Origin: Flavobacterium sp. HSC-32F16
GTDB lineage: Bacteria > Bacteroidota > Bacteroidia > Flavobacteriales > Flavobacteriaceae
Direction: 5' to 3'
DNA length: 64,000 nucleotides
NCBI RefSeq assembly: GCF_024171645.1
Contig: NZ_JALKAC010000010.1
Span: forward strand, 176,926 to 240,925
The translations under genes and the position numbers were made by a program. Below, in pieces: positions 7,198 to 16,048 of this stretch. Every line of letters starts with the position of its first letter. Within the stretch, counting starts at the first letter, position 1. The notes under the pieces were generated by a model. That model worked only from the letters and a program-made list of their open reading frames with translations, was not told where the DNA came from and ran no database searches.

Positions 7198-7593
7198 ATG
7201 AAATTAAAAACGATATTAACTGTACTTCTTTTTGCCATTTCTTTTATTGGATTTTCGCAAAGCAATTGCACAACTTTAAAAGGCTGCGAACGTAAATTAT
7301 GTGAGTTAAATACAAAATTAACCGCTGCTAAAAAAGCCGGAAATCAAAATCAGATAAAAGGTATTGAAGATGCTATCGCTCAGACCAAGAAAAACTGTAC
7401 CACAAAAACAGTCAATAAAGATCTTGACAAAAAGGTAAAAGAGAAACAGCAAAAAGTAAACGAAAGAACTGCTGATTTAAACGAAGCGATTAAAGACAAG
7501 GAAAGCAAAGAAAAAATCGACAAGAAAAGAAAAAAACTAAATGAAGCTAAAGCTGATTTGAATAAAGCTCTTGCAGAACAAAAAACGAAATAG
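7198..7593 (+). CDS. DUF1090 (YqjC-like) exported protein
   Basis: The mature part has NCTTLKGCERKLCELNTKLTAA (given here in two runs of one block) and a later QNQIKGIEDAIAQTKKNC, the conserved-cysteine pattern of the DUF1090/YqjC family, followed by a long lysine- and glutamate-rich helix or coiled coil. I choose the ATG at 7198 over the in-frame one at 7147 because it gives a clean signal peptide (MKLKTILTVLLF...GFSQ). The predicted mature protein is periplasmic. E. coli YqjC sits in a stress-related operon; the function is not established. A repeat-rich region follows. Confidence 0.7.
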   Translation: MKLKTILTVLLFAISFIGFSQSNCTTLKGCERKLCELNTKLTAAKKAGNQNQIKGIEDAIAQTKKNCTTKTVNKDLDKKVKEKQQKVNERTADLNEAIKDKESKEKIDKKRKKLNEAKADLNKALAEQKTK

Positions 7594-7663
7594 ATTTTTT
7601 TTAAAGATAATGTCGTTGTTTTCACGCAGATTAAGCAGATTTGAGCAGATTAAAAGATATTTT

Positions 7664-7792
7664 CAATTGCCTCCAGCTTTAGCTGGAGGAGAAATAGGAT
7701 TAGATATTCTTGGCTTTAGCCAAACTTTATCATTTGGCTAAAGCCCTCTTAGGAGACTTATTTTTACCTCCAGCTAAAGCTGGAGGCAATTA
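7664..7792. repeat. Nested REP-like palindromes (CCTCCAGC type)
   Basis: Two 20-base palindromes built on CCTCCAGCT and AGCTGGAGG (7670-7689 and 7767-7786) are themselves in inverted orientation, with ATTG/CAAT extensions. Between them lies a second inverted pair, TTGGCTTTAGCCAA (7710-7723) and TTGGCTAAAGCC (7734-7745). The paired REP/inverted-REP form resembles BIME elements mobilised by RAYT (Y1) transposases; none is encoded in this window. Confidence 0.8.
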
Positions 7793-7826
7793 AATCAAAA
7801 TTTATTTTCAAACTCTACAATTCAAA

Positions 7827-7899
7827 CATAGCCCACGGTTTCAACCGTGGGAAACGTTGTCAAAAGAAACCGTCCCAATGGTTGAAACCATTGGCTATG
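7827..7899. repeat. REP-like inverted pair (CATAGCCCACGG type)
   Basis: Two imperfect palindromes, one with CCCACGG/CCGTGGG arms (7827-7851) and one with CCAATGG/CCATTGG arms (7875-7899), are bounded by CATAGCC and GGCTATG. Together they form a cruciform-capable unit. It is a second REP family next to the CCTCCAGC one. Confidence 0.8.
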
Positions 7900-7953
7900 C
7901 TCAATAGAAAATAAATAATATATTTTGAAAATGAATTTCTTCGTTTTACGGTT

Positions 7954-8042
7954 TGCGTGAGGGATAGAAGCGGATAGCCCACAGCCTGACGAAGGAAGTG
8001 CGAGGACTTGGAGCGGATAGCCCGACCCGGAGGGACACGCCC
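7954..8042 (+). repeat. Dispersed element TGCGTGAGGG...CACGCCC, copy 1
   Basis: The unit starts TGCGTGAGGGATAGAAGCGG and ends GGATAGCCCGACC, a 4-base loop, then a GG-and-CACGCCC arm. Partial or variant copies lie at 12081-12127 (inverted) and 24687-24798. Several short inverted segments suggest a folded RNA or DNA structure. No coding potential is seen. Confidence 0.75.
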
Positions 8043-8066
8043 AAATTATTTAGAACTTTATGTCTT

Positions 8067-8873
8067 TTATAAAAAAGCAATCATCAGCCACCAAAAGATG
8101 GGCACACTTTCGACCCAAAAAGAAGTATAATATCGAGATCGGTTTGTGTTAGCAAAAAAGATAAAAAGCATTAAAGTCACAACCATAATGAGATTGATAA
8201 TAAGATCGTGAAGCGTAAAAGACAAAATTCCTAAAACCCAAAAAGGAACCAGAAGTGAAAACCCTAAAATTTTAGTTCGTTTTACGCCAATTGTCTGCGG
8301 AACGGTTTGCAAATGCGGATCGTCATTGGCTAAATCTAAAATTTCGAAAACTAAAATCAGCACAAAAACCAAAACAAAACGCTGGACGCATTTTATAAAA
8401 AAGTTAGCTGTAAAGGGAATTTCGGCATTAATGTATGGCAAAACCAAAGTCGCACCAACCCAACAAAGTGCTACGATATAAATTTTTACCCCTGCCCAGT
8501 TTCGGGCATTTTTTCTGTTTGGAAAAAACGGTAAAGTATAAAGTGCCGTTATGGCAAAAATTATTACGGAAACAATTTGAGTAATTCGCTTTAAATGAAA
8601 AAAATAATAGCCGACTAAAATCACCGAAATAAAGCTTAAAACAGCAATAATTTTTAATTGAATGCCAACCGGTTTTCTTTTCACCCGAACCAAAGCATCA
8701 TATTTTACAAAATTATATCCTACAATTGTTCCGAAAAAAACAAACAATGCCATGGGTTCATCATACTGAATATGAAAGAAATGAAAAGTAATACGAACCA
8801 AAGCATAACACGATAAAGCCACGTGAATACTGCTGTTTAAATAAAAATCTAATATTTGTTTTAGAAGTTTCAT
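8067..8873 (-). CDS. UbiA-like polytopic membrane protein
   Basis: A 268-residue protein with eight or so hydrophobic helices. It retains degenerate forms of the two Asp-rich UbiA motifs: GYNFVKYD near residue 55 and ILDLANDDPHLQTVPQTIG near 185. The second resembles the DxxD...LP.xLG block of UbiA prenyltransferases, but the first lacks the full NDxxDxxxD, so catalysis is uncertain. The gene stands alone, ends in the repeat region and diverges from gcvP. It may be a UbiA-superfamily prenyltransferase for a quinone or lipid, or a non-catalytic relative. Confidence 0.65.
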   Translation of the reverse strand: MKLLKQILDFYLNSSIHVALSCYALVRITFHFFHIQYDEPMALFVFFGTIVGYNFVKYDALVRVKRKPVGIQLKIIAVLSFISVILVGYYFFHLKRITQIVSVIIFAITALYTLPFFPNRKNARNWAGVKIYIVALCWVGATLVLPYINAEIPFTANFFIKCVQRFVLVFVLILVFEILDLANDDPHLQTVPQTIGVKRTKILGFSLLVPFWVLGILSFTLHDLIINLIMVVTLMLFIFFANTNRSRYYTSFWVESVPIFWWLMIAFL

Positions 8874-9051
8874 GCCTCAAATCTAATCAATTGGTAACAA
8901 ATCAACTCTTTAGTTATAAATTTGATAAAAATTGAAGTTAAAAATACCCATTAAATTATTAATAATACTTAATTTTGCGCCACAAAAAAACAACACATTT
9001 ACTATAAATTGTAATAAACCTTGTGAAATCGTATAGAAACACTCGGTAAAT

Positions 9052-9059
9052 TACTTTTG
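9052..9059 (+). promoter_or_regulatory. -7 box of the gcvP promoter
   Basis: TACTTTTG fits the TAnnTTTG consensus and lies 26 bases before the gcvP ATG. No clear -33 TTG occurs at the ideal distance, so this is a partial match. Confidence 0.5.
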
Positions 9060-9085
9060 ATCTTTAAAAAAATAGACTGCTACAG

Positions 9086-11935
9086 ATGAAAACAGATGCT
9101 TTTGCTTTAAGACACATTGGTCCAAGAGAAACAGATCTTCAACACATGTTACAAACCATTGGTGTTGACTCGATCGAACAACTTGTTTACGAAACCCTTC
9201 CGGACGATATTCGTTTAAAAGCGCCTTTGAATTTGGATCCTGCAATGACAGAATATGAATTTGCAAACCATATTCAGGAATTAGGAAAGAAAAATAAAGT
9301 TTTCAAATCATATATTGGTTTGGGTTATCATCCAACTATCGTTCCTGCGCCAATTCAGAGAAATATCTTCGAAAACCCGGGATGGTATACAGCTTACACG
9401 CCTTATCAGGCAGAAATTGCTCAAGGTCGTCTTGAAGCAATTTTAAATTTCCAGACTACAGTTATCGAATTAACAGGAATGGAAATTGCAAACGCTTCTT
9501 TATTGGATGAAGGAACTGCAGCTGCAGAAGCTATGGCGTTATTATTTGATGTTCGCACAAGAGATCAAAAGAAAAACAATACACACAAATTCTTCGTTTC
9601 TGAAGAAATTTTACCTCAAACTTTATCTGTACTTCAAACACGTTCAACTCCAATTGGAATTGAATTAGTGGTTGGAAACCACGAAAACTTTGATTTTTCA
9701 AATGAGTTTTTCGGAGCCATTTTACAATATCCGGGAAAATATGGTCAGGTAAACGATTATGGTGCTTTTGTTGCTAAAGCAAAAGAAAACGAAATTAAAG
9801 TTGCTTTTGCTGCTGATATTTTATCATTAGCTGCTTTAACTTCTCCGGGAGAAATGGGAGCTGCAGTAGTGGTTGGAACTTCACAACGTTTTGGTGTACC
9901 AATGGGTTATGGCGGACCTCACGCTGCATTTTTTGCAACTAAAGACGAATACAAACGTTCTATGCCGGGTCGTATCATCGGAGTTTCTATTGATGTAAAC
10001 GGAAACCGTGCTTTACGTATGGCGTTAGGAACTCGTGAACAGCACATTAAACGTGAAAAAGCGACTTCAAACATTTGTACAGCTCAGGTTTTACTAGCGG
10101 TTATGGCCGGAATGTATGCAGTTTACCACGGACCAAAAGGATTGAAATATATTGCAAACAAAGTTCACGCATCGGCAGTTACTACTGCTGAAGCTTTGAA
10201 TAAATTAGGCGTTTTCCAAACTAACACGGCTTACTTTGACACGATTTTAGTAAAAGCTGATGCTCAAAAAGTAAAAGCAGCTGCTGAGAAAAACAAAGTA
10301 AACTTTTTCTATCCTGATGCTGACTCGGTTTCTATTTCATTAAACGAAACAACTTCTGTTGCAGACATCAACCAAATCGTTGCGATTTTTGCCGAAGCTT
10401 TAGGAAAAGAAACTTTTACGGTTTCTGAATTAACTGAAGCTAGTCAATTACCAGCTTCATTAGAAAGAACTTCTGCTTTCTTAACGCATGATGTATTCAA
10501 CAATCATCATTCTGAAAGCCAATTGATGCGTTACATCAAAAAATTAGAGCGTAAAGATTTATCGTTGAATCATTCGATGATTTCCTTAGGTTCTTGTACA
10601 ATGAAATTAAACGCAGCTTCAGAAATGCTGCCTCTTTCAATGCCAAACTGGAACAGCATTCACCCATTTGCACCAGTTGAACAAGCAGAAGGTTATATCA
10701 CGATGCTTAAAAAATTAGAACAGCAATTAAATGTAATTACTGGATTTGCCGGAACAACTTTACAGCCAAACTCTGGAGCTCAGGGAGAATATGCTGGTTT
10801 AATGGCGATTCGTGCTTACCATTTATCGAGAAACGAAGGTCACCGTAATGTATGTTTAATTCCATCATCGGCTCACGGAACAAATCCTGCTTCTGCAGCG
10901 ATGGCCGGAATGAAAATCATTGTTACGAAAACAACTCCGGAAGGAAATATCGACGTAGAAGATTTAAGAGAAAAAGCAATTGAACATAAAGATGATTTAT
11001 CTTGTTTAATGGTAACGTATCCTTCTACTCACGGAGTTTTCGAATCTTCAATTATCGAAATCACAAAATTAATCCACGATAATGGCGGATTAGTATATAT
11101 GGACGGAGCAAACATGAACGCGCAAGTTGGATTAACAAATCCTGCTACAATTGGTGCTGACGTTTGTCACTTGAACTTACACAAAACATTTGCTATTCCT
11201 CACGGTGGCGGCGGGCCTGGAGTTGGACCAATCTGTGTGAACGAAAAATTAGTTCCGTTTTTGCCAACCAACCCAATCTTAAAAGTAGGTGGTGAACAAG
11301 CTATTACAGCAATTTCATCTGCACCTTACGGATCAGCTTTAGTATGTTTAATCTCTTACGGTTACATCACAATGATGGGTGCTGAAGGTTTAAAAAGCGC
11401 TACAGAACACGCAATCCTAAATGCTAACTACATGAAATCTCGTTTCGAAGGACACTACCCAATTCTTTATACTGGAGAATGCGGAAGAGCGGCTCACGAA
11501 ATGATTTTAGATTGTCGTTCATTCAAAGAAAACGGAATCGAAGTTGGTGATATCGCAAAACGTTTAATGGATTACGGTTTCCACGCTCCAACGGTTTCTT
11601 TCCCAGTTGCTGGAACTTTAATGATCGAGCCAACTGAATCAGAAGATTTAGCAGAATTAGATCGTTTTTGTGATGCTCTTATTTCGATCAGAAAAGAAAT
11701 CGAAGCTGCAACTGCTGATGACAAAAACAATGTATTGAAAAATGCACCACACACATTGGCAATGTTAACTACAGATTCTTGGGATTTCCCTTACACCAGA
11801 GAAAAAGCAGCTTATCCATTGGATTACATCGCTGACAATAAATTCTGGCCATCAGTTCGTCGTGTAGATGACGCATACGGTGACAGAAACTTAGTTTGCA
11901 GCTGTGCTCCTATTGAAGCTTATATGGAAAACTAA
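9086..11935 (+). CDS. gcvP: Glycine dehydrogenase (decarboxylating), P-protein of the glycine cleavage system
   Basis: A 949-residue single-chain P-protein of normal length. It decarboxylates glycine and passes the aminomethyl group to lipoylated H-protein. The N-terminal half contains FKSYIGLGYHPT, AYTPYQAEIAQGRLE and SLLDEGTAAAEAM; the C-terminal half contains SLGSCTMKLN, the PLP-binding HLNLHKTFAIPHGGGGPG (Lys about 700) and GVGPI. These are hallmark P-protein blocks. The gene is monocistronic: own -7 box and strong terminator after it. gcvT and gcvH are not in the window. No glycine riboswitch is seen in the short leader. Confidence 0.98.
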   Translation: MKTDAFALRHIGPRETDLQHMLQTIGVDSIEQLVYETLPDDIRLKAPLNLDPAMTEYEFANHIQELGKKNKVFKSYIGLGYHPTIVPAPIQRNIFENPGWYTAYTPYQAEIAQGRLEAILNFQTTVIELTGMEIANASLLDEGTAAAEAMALLFDVRTRDQKKNNTHKFFVSEEILPQTLSVLQTRSTPIGIELVVGNHENFDFSNEFFGAILQYPGKYGQVNDYGAFVAKAKENEIKVAFAADILSLAALTSPGEMGAAVVVGTSQRFGVPMGYGGPHAAFFATKDEYKRSMPGRIIGVSIDVNGNRALRMALGTREQHIKREKATSNICTAQVLLAVMAGMYAVYHGPKGLKYIANKVHASAVTTAEALNKLGVFQTNTAYFDTILVKADAQKVKAAAEKNKVNFFYPDADSVSISLNETTSVADINQIVAIFAEALGKETFTVSELTEASQLPASLERTSAFLTHDVFNNHHSESQLMRYIKKLERKDLSLNHSMISLGSCTMKLNAASEMLPLSMPNWNSIHPFAPVEQAEGYITMLKKLEQQLNVITGFAGTTLQPNSGAQGEYAGLMAIRAYHLSRNEGHRNVCLIPSSAHGTNPASAAMAGMKIIVTKTTPEGNIDVEDLREKAIEHKDDLSCLMVTYPSTHGVFESSIIEITKLIHDNGGLVYMDGANMNAQVGLTNPATIGADVCHLNLHKTFAIPHGGGGPGVGPICVNEKLVPFLPTNPILKVGGEQAITAISSAPYGSALVCLISYGYITMMGAEGLKSATEHAILNANYMKSRFEGHYPILYTGECGRAAHEMILDCRSFKENGIEVGDIAKRLMDYGFHAPTVSFPVAGTLMIEPTESEDLAELDRFCDALISIRKEIEAATADDKNNVLKNAPHTLAMLTTDSWDFPYTREKAAYPLDYIADNKFWPSVRRVDDAYGDRNLVCSCAPIEAYMEN

Positions 11936-11960
11936 AAAATATTTTTCTTATAAATATCCA

Positions 11961-11992
11961 AACCCGACAGATTTTAAAAACCTGTCGGGTTT
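11961..11992 (+). terminator. Hairpin terminator of gcvP
   Basis: AACCCGACAG and CTGTCGGGTT arms enclose a short A/T loop and are followed by a T run. One base departs from perfect pairing. It is nearly identical to the terminator at 4387-4420. Confidence 0.85.
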
Positions 11993-12080
11993 GTTTTTTG
12001 TTTCAGGTTTAAAGTTTTAGGTTTTAGGTTCTGGCACAACGTGAAACCTGAAACTTGAAACAAAATCTAAAATTAATTAG

Positions 12081-12127
12081 TGCGTGCCGCCACACTGCTT
12101 CGGCAGATTGCTCCTATCTCTCACGCG
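12081..12127 (-). repeat. Dispersed element, copy 2 (inverted, short form)
   Basis: On the minus strand this reads GCGTGAGAGATAGGAGC, then CTGCCGAAGCAG, ending with CGGCACGCA; the first two parts match the 24687-24798 copy nearly base for base. It lies in the 11993-12413 gap. The rest of that gap is AT-rich, with a short GTTTCAGG/CCTGAAAC inverted motif at about 12000-12062 and no open frame or clear promoter box. Confidence 0.7.
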
Positions 12128-12413
12128 TACAAAACAATAAAGTAGAATCGCGTGTAAAAAAAATAACTTTTTGTTATATTTTTGTGAAATAAATTTTAGC
12201 AAATAAAAGAATAATTGAAAAAAAATTGCTCCTCAAGTTGACTTCAATCGTTTGAAATCTAGGAAATATTAAAAAATCATTAAAAGAAACACAATATATC
12301 TTCTAAAAAATTGTTATTTCATAATTATATGCATGCATACTATTTTTTATGATAGTTATCATAATATTATTTATACATTAGCACTAAATTTATCGGATAA
12401 TTAAAGGGAAATA

Positions 12414-13472
12414 ATGAAAATAAAAATAATTGGTATTGGGAGTTACATTCCTAATTTAGAAGTAAAAAACACAGACTTTGACAAACATATTTTTTTAAAT
12501 GAAGATGGAACTCCATTTGGTTACCCGAACGAAGTTGTTATTAAAAAATTTAAAGGCATTACAGGAATTGAAAATCGCCGTTATGCTGAACCTCAATATA
12601 CTGCCTCTGATTTAGCCTTTTTTGCAGCTCAAAAAGCAATAGCAAATGCCGAAATAGATGCCGAAACTTTAGACTATATCATTTTTGCACACAACTTTGG
12701 TGATGTAAAAACGGGAACGCACCAAACTGACATTTTACCAAGTTTGGCAACTCGTGTAAAAAACAAATTAGGCATTAAAAATCCTAAATGTGTGGCTTAC
12801 GATATTCTTTTTGGATGTCCAGGATGGATTGAAGGCGTTCTTCAAGCAAATGCTTTCATTAAATCTGGAATGGCAAAACGAGTAATGGTAATTGGTGCCG
12901 AAACTTTATCCAGAGTAGTTGATGATCACGATCGCGATTCGATGATTTATTCTGACGGAGCAGGAGTTTCTATTTTAGAAGCTTCACCTGACGAAGCAGG
13001 ATTACTGGCTTACGAAAGTGCTACTTACGCTAATGATGAAGCAAATTATCTATTCTTCGGAAAATCGTACAATCCAGATTTAGATCCGGATATTAAATAC
13101 ATTAAAATGTACGGTCGTAAAATTTACGAATTTGCTTTAAGCAATGTTCCATTAGCTATGAAAAGCTGTCTAGACAAAAGCGGAATTGCAATTGATGAAG
13201 TGAAAAAAATCCTTATTCATCAAGCAAACGAAAAAATGGACGAAGCGATTATTGAACGTTTCTACAAATTATACGACAAAACGGCTCCTGTAGCTATTAT
13301 GCCAATGAGTATTCACGATTTAGGAAACAGCAGTGTGGCAACAGTTCCAACTTTATATGATTTAATCCTTCAAGGAAAAATTGAAAATCAAGAAATCAAC
13401 AAAGGCGATGTTATTATTTTTGCTTCTGTAGGAGCCGGAATGAATATTAATGCTTTTGTTTATAGACACTAA
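12414..13472 (+). CDS. 3-oxoacyl-ACP synthase III (FabH) family ketosynthase
   Basis: A 352-residue thiolase-fold protein with the FabH catalytic triad: Cys135 in FGCPGWIEGV, His269 in LIHQANEKM and Asn305 in DLGNSSVATVP. KASIII enzymes condense an acyl-CoA with malonyl-ACP. The N-terminal GIGSYIPNLEVKN and GITGIENRRYA are typical. The sequence is less like housekeeping FabH than the FabH-like paralogues common in Bacteroidota, so it may start a special fatty-acid or lipid route. It is followed by an intergenic hairpin; the neighbours are a methyltransferase, a GT2 and an Mla-type transporter. Confidence 0.88.
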   Translation: MKIKIIGIGSYIPNLEVKNTDFDKHIFLNEDGTPFGYPNEVVIKKFKGITGIENRRYAEPQYTASDLAFFAAQKAIANAEIDAETLDYIIFAHNFGDVKTGTHQTDILPSLATRVKNKLGIKNPKCVAYDILFGCPGWIEGVLQANAFIKSGMAKRVMVIGAETLSRVVDDHDRDSMIYSDGAGVSILEASPDEAGLLAYESATYANDEANYLFFGKSYNPDLDPDIKYIKMYGRKIYEFALSNVPLAMKSCLDKSGIAIDEVKKILIHQANEKMDEAIIERFYKLYDKTAPVAIMPMSIHDLGNSSVATVPTLYDLILQGKIENQEINKGDVIIFASVGAGMNINAFVYRH

Positions 13473-13500
13473 ATTCAAAGAAAAATAATTAAGAATAAAA

Positions 13501-13634
13501 TCTCGCAGAGACGCTAAGTCGCAAAGTTTTTAAACCATATAAGTAATATAAGATATTTTAAGTATTTACTTAATTGAACTTATATTACTTATATGGTTTA
13601 CTTTTTTTTATCAATACTTTGCGAGTTCGCGAGA
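13501..13634. repeat. Nested inverted repeat with 22-base perfect arms
   Basis: Arms at 13531-13552 and 13579-13600 are exact reverse complements (start TAAACCATATAAG) around a 26-base loop. They are enclosed by imperfect outer arms with CTCGC...GCAAAG (13501-13526) and CTTTGCGAG...GCGAGA (13617-13634). A related CGCAAAG-type element lies at 23391-23569. It could fold into one long hairpin between the FabH-like gene and the methyltransferase gene. Confidence 0.8.
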
Positions 13635-13699
13635 AATTTATTTTTCAAACTTAGCTCCGCAACTGAATACTAAAAACTGAACACTGAATACTTTTTTAG

Positions 13700-13707
13700 T
13701 ATATTTG
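13700..13707 (+). promoter_or_regulatory. -7 box TATATTTG before the methyltransferase gene
   Basis: An exact TAnnTTTG match 51 bases before the ATG at 13759. No TTG is visible at the ideal -33 distance, so strength is uncertain. Confidence 0.5.
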
Positions 13708-13758
13708 CGACCTAATTAAAATCAAGAACGACAGCTTATTTCGTTCCTCGCAATAACT

Positions 13759-14286
13759 ATGTACGAAAAAACGTTTCCGAATAAAAGATTCAAACTTACC
13801 TTAGAGTTTTTACAAAAGCACGTTAGCACATCTGAAACCATTTTTGATTTTGGCGTACCTAATCCGTTTTCTAAAATAATGGAAGAAAATGGCTATACCG
13901 TAAAAAACACAAAAGGCGAAGATTTAGACAACGACCAAACGGCTTTACAAACAGAAGATTATACTGTTTTTACAGCATTTGAGATTTTCGAACATTTACT
14001 AAATCCATACACCATTTTAGAAAACGTAAAATGTGATAAATTACTAATTTCAATTCCGTTACGTTTATGGTTTTCACCAGCATATCGTTCTAAAACAGAC
14101 ATGTGGGACAGACATTATCATGAATTTGAAGACTGGCAATTAGACTGGCTTTTAGAAAAGACGGGATGGAAAATTACAGATCGTCTGCAATTTACTCATC
14201 CGGTAAAAAAGCTTGGATTCAGACCTTTACTAAGATATTTTACTCCAAGATATTATATAGTTGTTGCTGAAAAAGTTAAGAACTAA
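13759..14286 (+). CDS. Class I SAM-dependent methyltransferase family protein
   Basis: A 175-residue protein with a shortened Rossmann core: TIFDFGVPNPFSKIM in place of the glycine-rich motif I, acidic GEDLDND after strand 2, and VFTAFEIFEHLLNPYTIL, typical of Methyltransf_11 motif post-II. The motif I glycines are reduced, so catalysis is not certain. A GT2 gene follows 87 bases downstream. Together with the next gene it probably modifies a glycolipid or cell-surface lipid. Confidence 0.7.
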   Translation: MYEKTFPNKRFKLTLEFLQKHVSTSETIFDFGVPNPFSKIMEENGYTVKNTKGEDLDNDQTALQTEDYTVFTAFEIFEHLLNPYTILENVKCDKLLISIPLRLWFSPAYRSKTDMWDRHYHEFEDWQLDWLLEKTGWKITDRLQFTHPVKKLGFRPLLRYFTPRYYIVVAEKVKN

Positions 14287-14336
14287 AATTGCAGATTAAC
14301 GATTTTTGATTTTCGATTTTTAGACCACTCAAAACA

Positions 14337-14364
14337 ATCTAAAATCTAAAATCTAAAATCTAAA
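14337..14364. repeat. Short tandem repeat, 4 x ATCTAAA
   Basis: Four exact 7-base units lie directly before the GT2 gene (ATG at 14374). Copy-number change here could alter spacing of expression signals. Confidence 0.8.
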
Positions 14365-14373
14365 ATTTTTTAC

Positions 14374-15222
14374 ATGAAGTACTATATCGTCATTCCCGCT
14401 CACAACGAGCAAGATTTAATTGGCTTGACTTTACAATCTTTGGTTTCTCAGACTGTTCTGCCATCAAAAGTGGTAGTTGTAAATGACAATTCTACAGATA
14501 AAACCGAAGAAGTTGTACTAAGTTTTGCGAAAGAAAATCCATACATTTCTGTTGTAAACAAAACATCCGATGCGATTCATTTACCGGGAAGCAAAGTGAT
14601 CCAGGCTTTTCAGAAAGGTTATGAAACTTTGGACCAGGATTATGATATTATTGTAAAGATAGACGGCGATTTAATTTTTCCTTCTAATTATTTCGAAACG
14701 ATAATCAAACATTTCGAATCTGATTCAAAAATCGGAATGGCGGGCGGATTTTGCTATATCGATAAAAATGGCGAATGGGTTCTGGAAGACCTAACCGATA
14801 AAGATCATATACGCGGAGCGCTGAAAGCCTACAGAAAAGAAACTTTTTTACAAATTGGCGGTTTAAAACCTGCAATGGGCTGGGACACGGTTGATGAATT
14901 ACTTTGTAAATATTACGATTGGAAAATTGTTACAGACCAGTCTTTACATGTAAAACATCTAAAACCAACGGGTGCAAACTACAACAAAACAGCTCGTTAT
15001 AAACAAGGCGAAGCTTTTTATACTTTAGGTTATGGTTTTTGGATTACCGCAATTGCATCTGCTAAATTAGCGATGATGAAGAAAAAACCATTTCTCTTTT
15101 TAGATTATATTAAAGGATTTATGAAAGCTAAAAAAGCGAAAACACCTTTATTAGTCACCCCTGAACAAGCTAAGTTTATTAGAAATTATCGTTTACAAAA
15201 AATGAGACAAAAGTTAATTTGA
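14374..15222 (+). CDS. Family 2 glycosyltransferase
   Basis: A 282-residue GT-A enzyme. It opens with YYIVIPAHNEQDLIGLTLQ, then VVVVNDNSTDKT and IIVKIDGDLIFP, where DGD is the metal- and nucleotide-sugar-binding DxD. A later GALKAYRKETF and MGWDTVDELLCKYY complete the acceptor region. There is no strong membrane helix except a weak hydrophobic stretch near 215-235. It transfers a sugar to a lipid or polysaccharide acceptor; the specificity cannot be read. Located just upstream of the MlaE/MlaF-type genes. Confidence 0.88.
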   Translation: MKYYIVIPAHNEQDLIGLTLQSLVSQTVLPSKVVVVNDNSTDKTEEVVLSFAKENPYISVVNKTSDAIHLPGSKVIQAFQKGYETLDQDYDIIVKIDGDLIFPSNYFETIIKHFESDSKIGMAGGFCYIDKNGEWVLEDLTDKDHIRGALKAYRKETFLQIGGLKPAMGWDTVDELLCKYYDWKIVTDQSLHVKHLKPTGANYNKTARYKQGEAFYTLGYGFWITAIASAKLAMMKKKPFLFLDYIKGFMKAKKAKTPLLVTPEQAKFIRNYRLQKMRQKLI

Positions 15223-15301
15223 TTGCTAAAACACTCGAAAAACCGGAACTCATAACTCAAAACTCATAACTTCTTTTTAACTTAGCCAATATTTAAAACT
15301 T

Positions 15302-16048
15302 ATGATGCTAATTCGTTACTTATCTCAGATAGGAAGATATTTTTTAATGCTTAAAGAAATTTTCAATAAACAGACCAAATGGCCTGTTATGAAAAGTTTG
15401 ATTTTCAAAGAAATCGATGATTTAATAATTGACTCTCTTGGAATTGTTTGCTTTATCTCTTTTTTCATTGGAGGAGTTGTCGCCATTCAAACGGCCTTAA
15501 ATTTAACTAATCCTTTAATTCCTAAATATTTAATTGGTTTTGCCACACGTCAATCGGTAATTCTGGAGTTTGCTCCTACATTTATTTCGGTAATTATGGC
15601 CGGAAAAATGGGGTCTTATATTACTTCAAGCATCGGAACAATGCGTGTTACAGAACAAATTGATGCTTTAGAAGTTATGGGGGTTAATTCATTAAACTAC
15701 CTTGTTTTTCCAAAAATAGTAGCATTATTAATGTATCCTTTCGTAATTGGAATTAGTATGTTTTTAGGGATTTTTGGCGGATGGCTTGCTTGTGCTTACG
15801 GTGGTTTTTCTACTAGTCAGGATTTTATTCAAGGTGCTCAAATGGAATTTATTCCATTTCATATTACATATGCTTTTATTAAAACTTTAATTTTTGCAAT
15901 GTTATTAGCTACAATTCCCTCTTTTCATGGATATTACATGAAAGGTGGTGCGTTAGAAGTTGGTAAAGCAAGTACAGTATCGTTTGTATGGACATCGGTT
16001 TGTATTATTCTTTTCAATTATATATTAACTCAATTACTATTAGGATAA
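15302..16048 (+). CDS. MlaE-type ABC transporter permease
   Basis: A 248-residue integral membrane protein of the MlaE/YrbE family, with blocks VILEFAPTFISVIMAGKMGS, IGTMRVTEQIDALEVMG and the final FKTL/PSFHGYYMKGGA. Membrane helices lie near 45-70, 90-110, 140-175, 195-215 and 225-245. In Gram-negative bacteria this permease moves phospholipids between membranes to maintain outer-membrane asymmetry. Two adjacent ATGs exist (15302, 15305). The stop codon overlaps the next ATG by one base (TAATG), so it is coupled to its ATPase. Confidence 0.92.
   Translation: MMLIRYLSQIGRYFLMLKEIFNKQTKWPVMKSLIFKEIDDLIIDSLGIVCFISFFIGGVVAIQTALNLTNPLIPKYLIGFATRQSVILEFAPTFISVIMAGKMGSYITSSIGTMRVTEQIDALEVMGVNSLNYLVFPKIVALLMYPFVIGISMFLGIFGGWLACAYGGFSTSQDFIQGAQMEFIPFHITYAFIKTLIFAMLLATIPSFHGYYMKGGALEVGKASTVSFVWTSVCIILFNYILTQLLLG

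Noticed and set aside
7380..7625. Minus-strand 81-codon open frame over the DUF1090 gene
   Set aside because: It is the low-complexity shadow of the lysine-rich coiled-coil coding sequence on the plus strand.
8874..9085. Glycine riboswitch before gcvP
   Set aside because: The -7 box leaves a leader of about 20 bases, too short for a riboswitch, and no aptamer-like helices are seen.
15988..16047. Twenty-residue N-terminal extension of the MlaF-type ATPase
   Set aside because: It lies inside the permease gene; the overlap start at 16048 gives the standard N-terminus and translational coupling.
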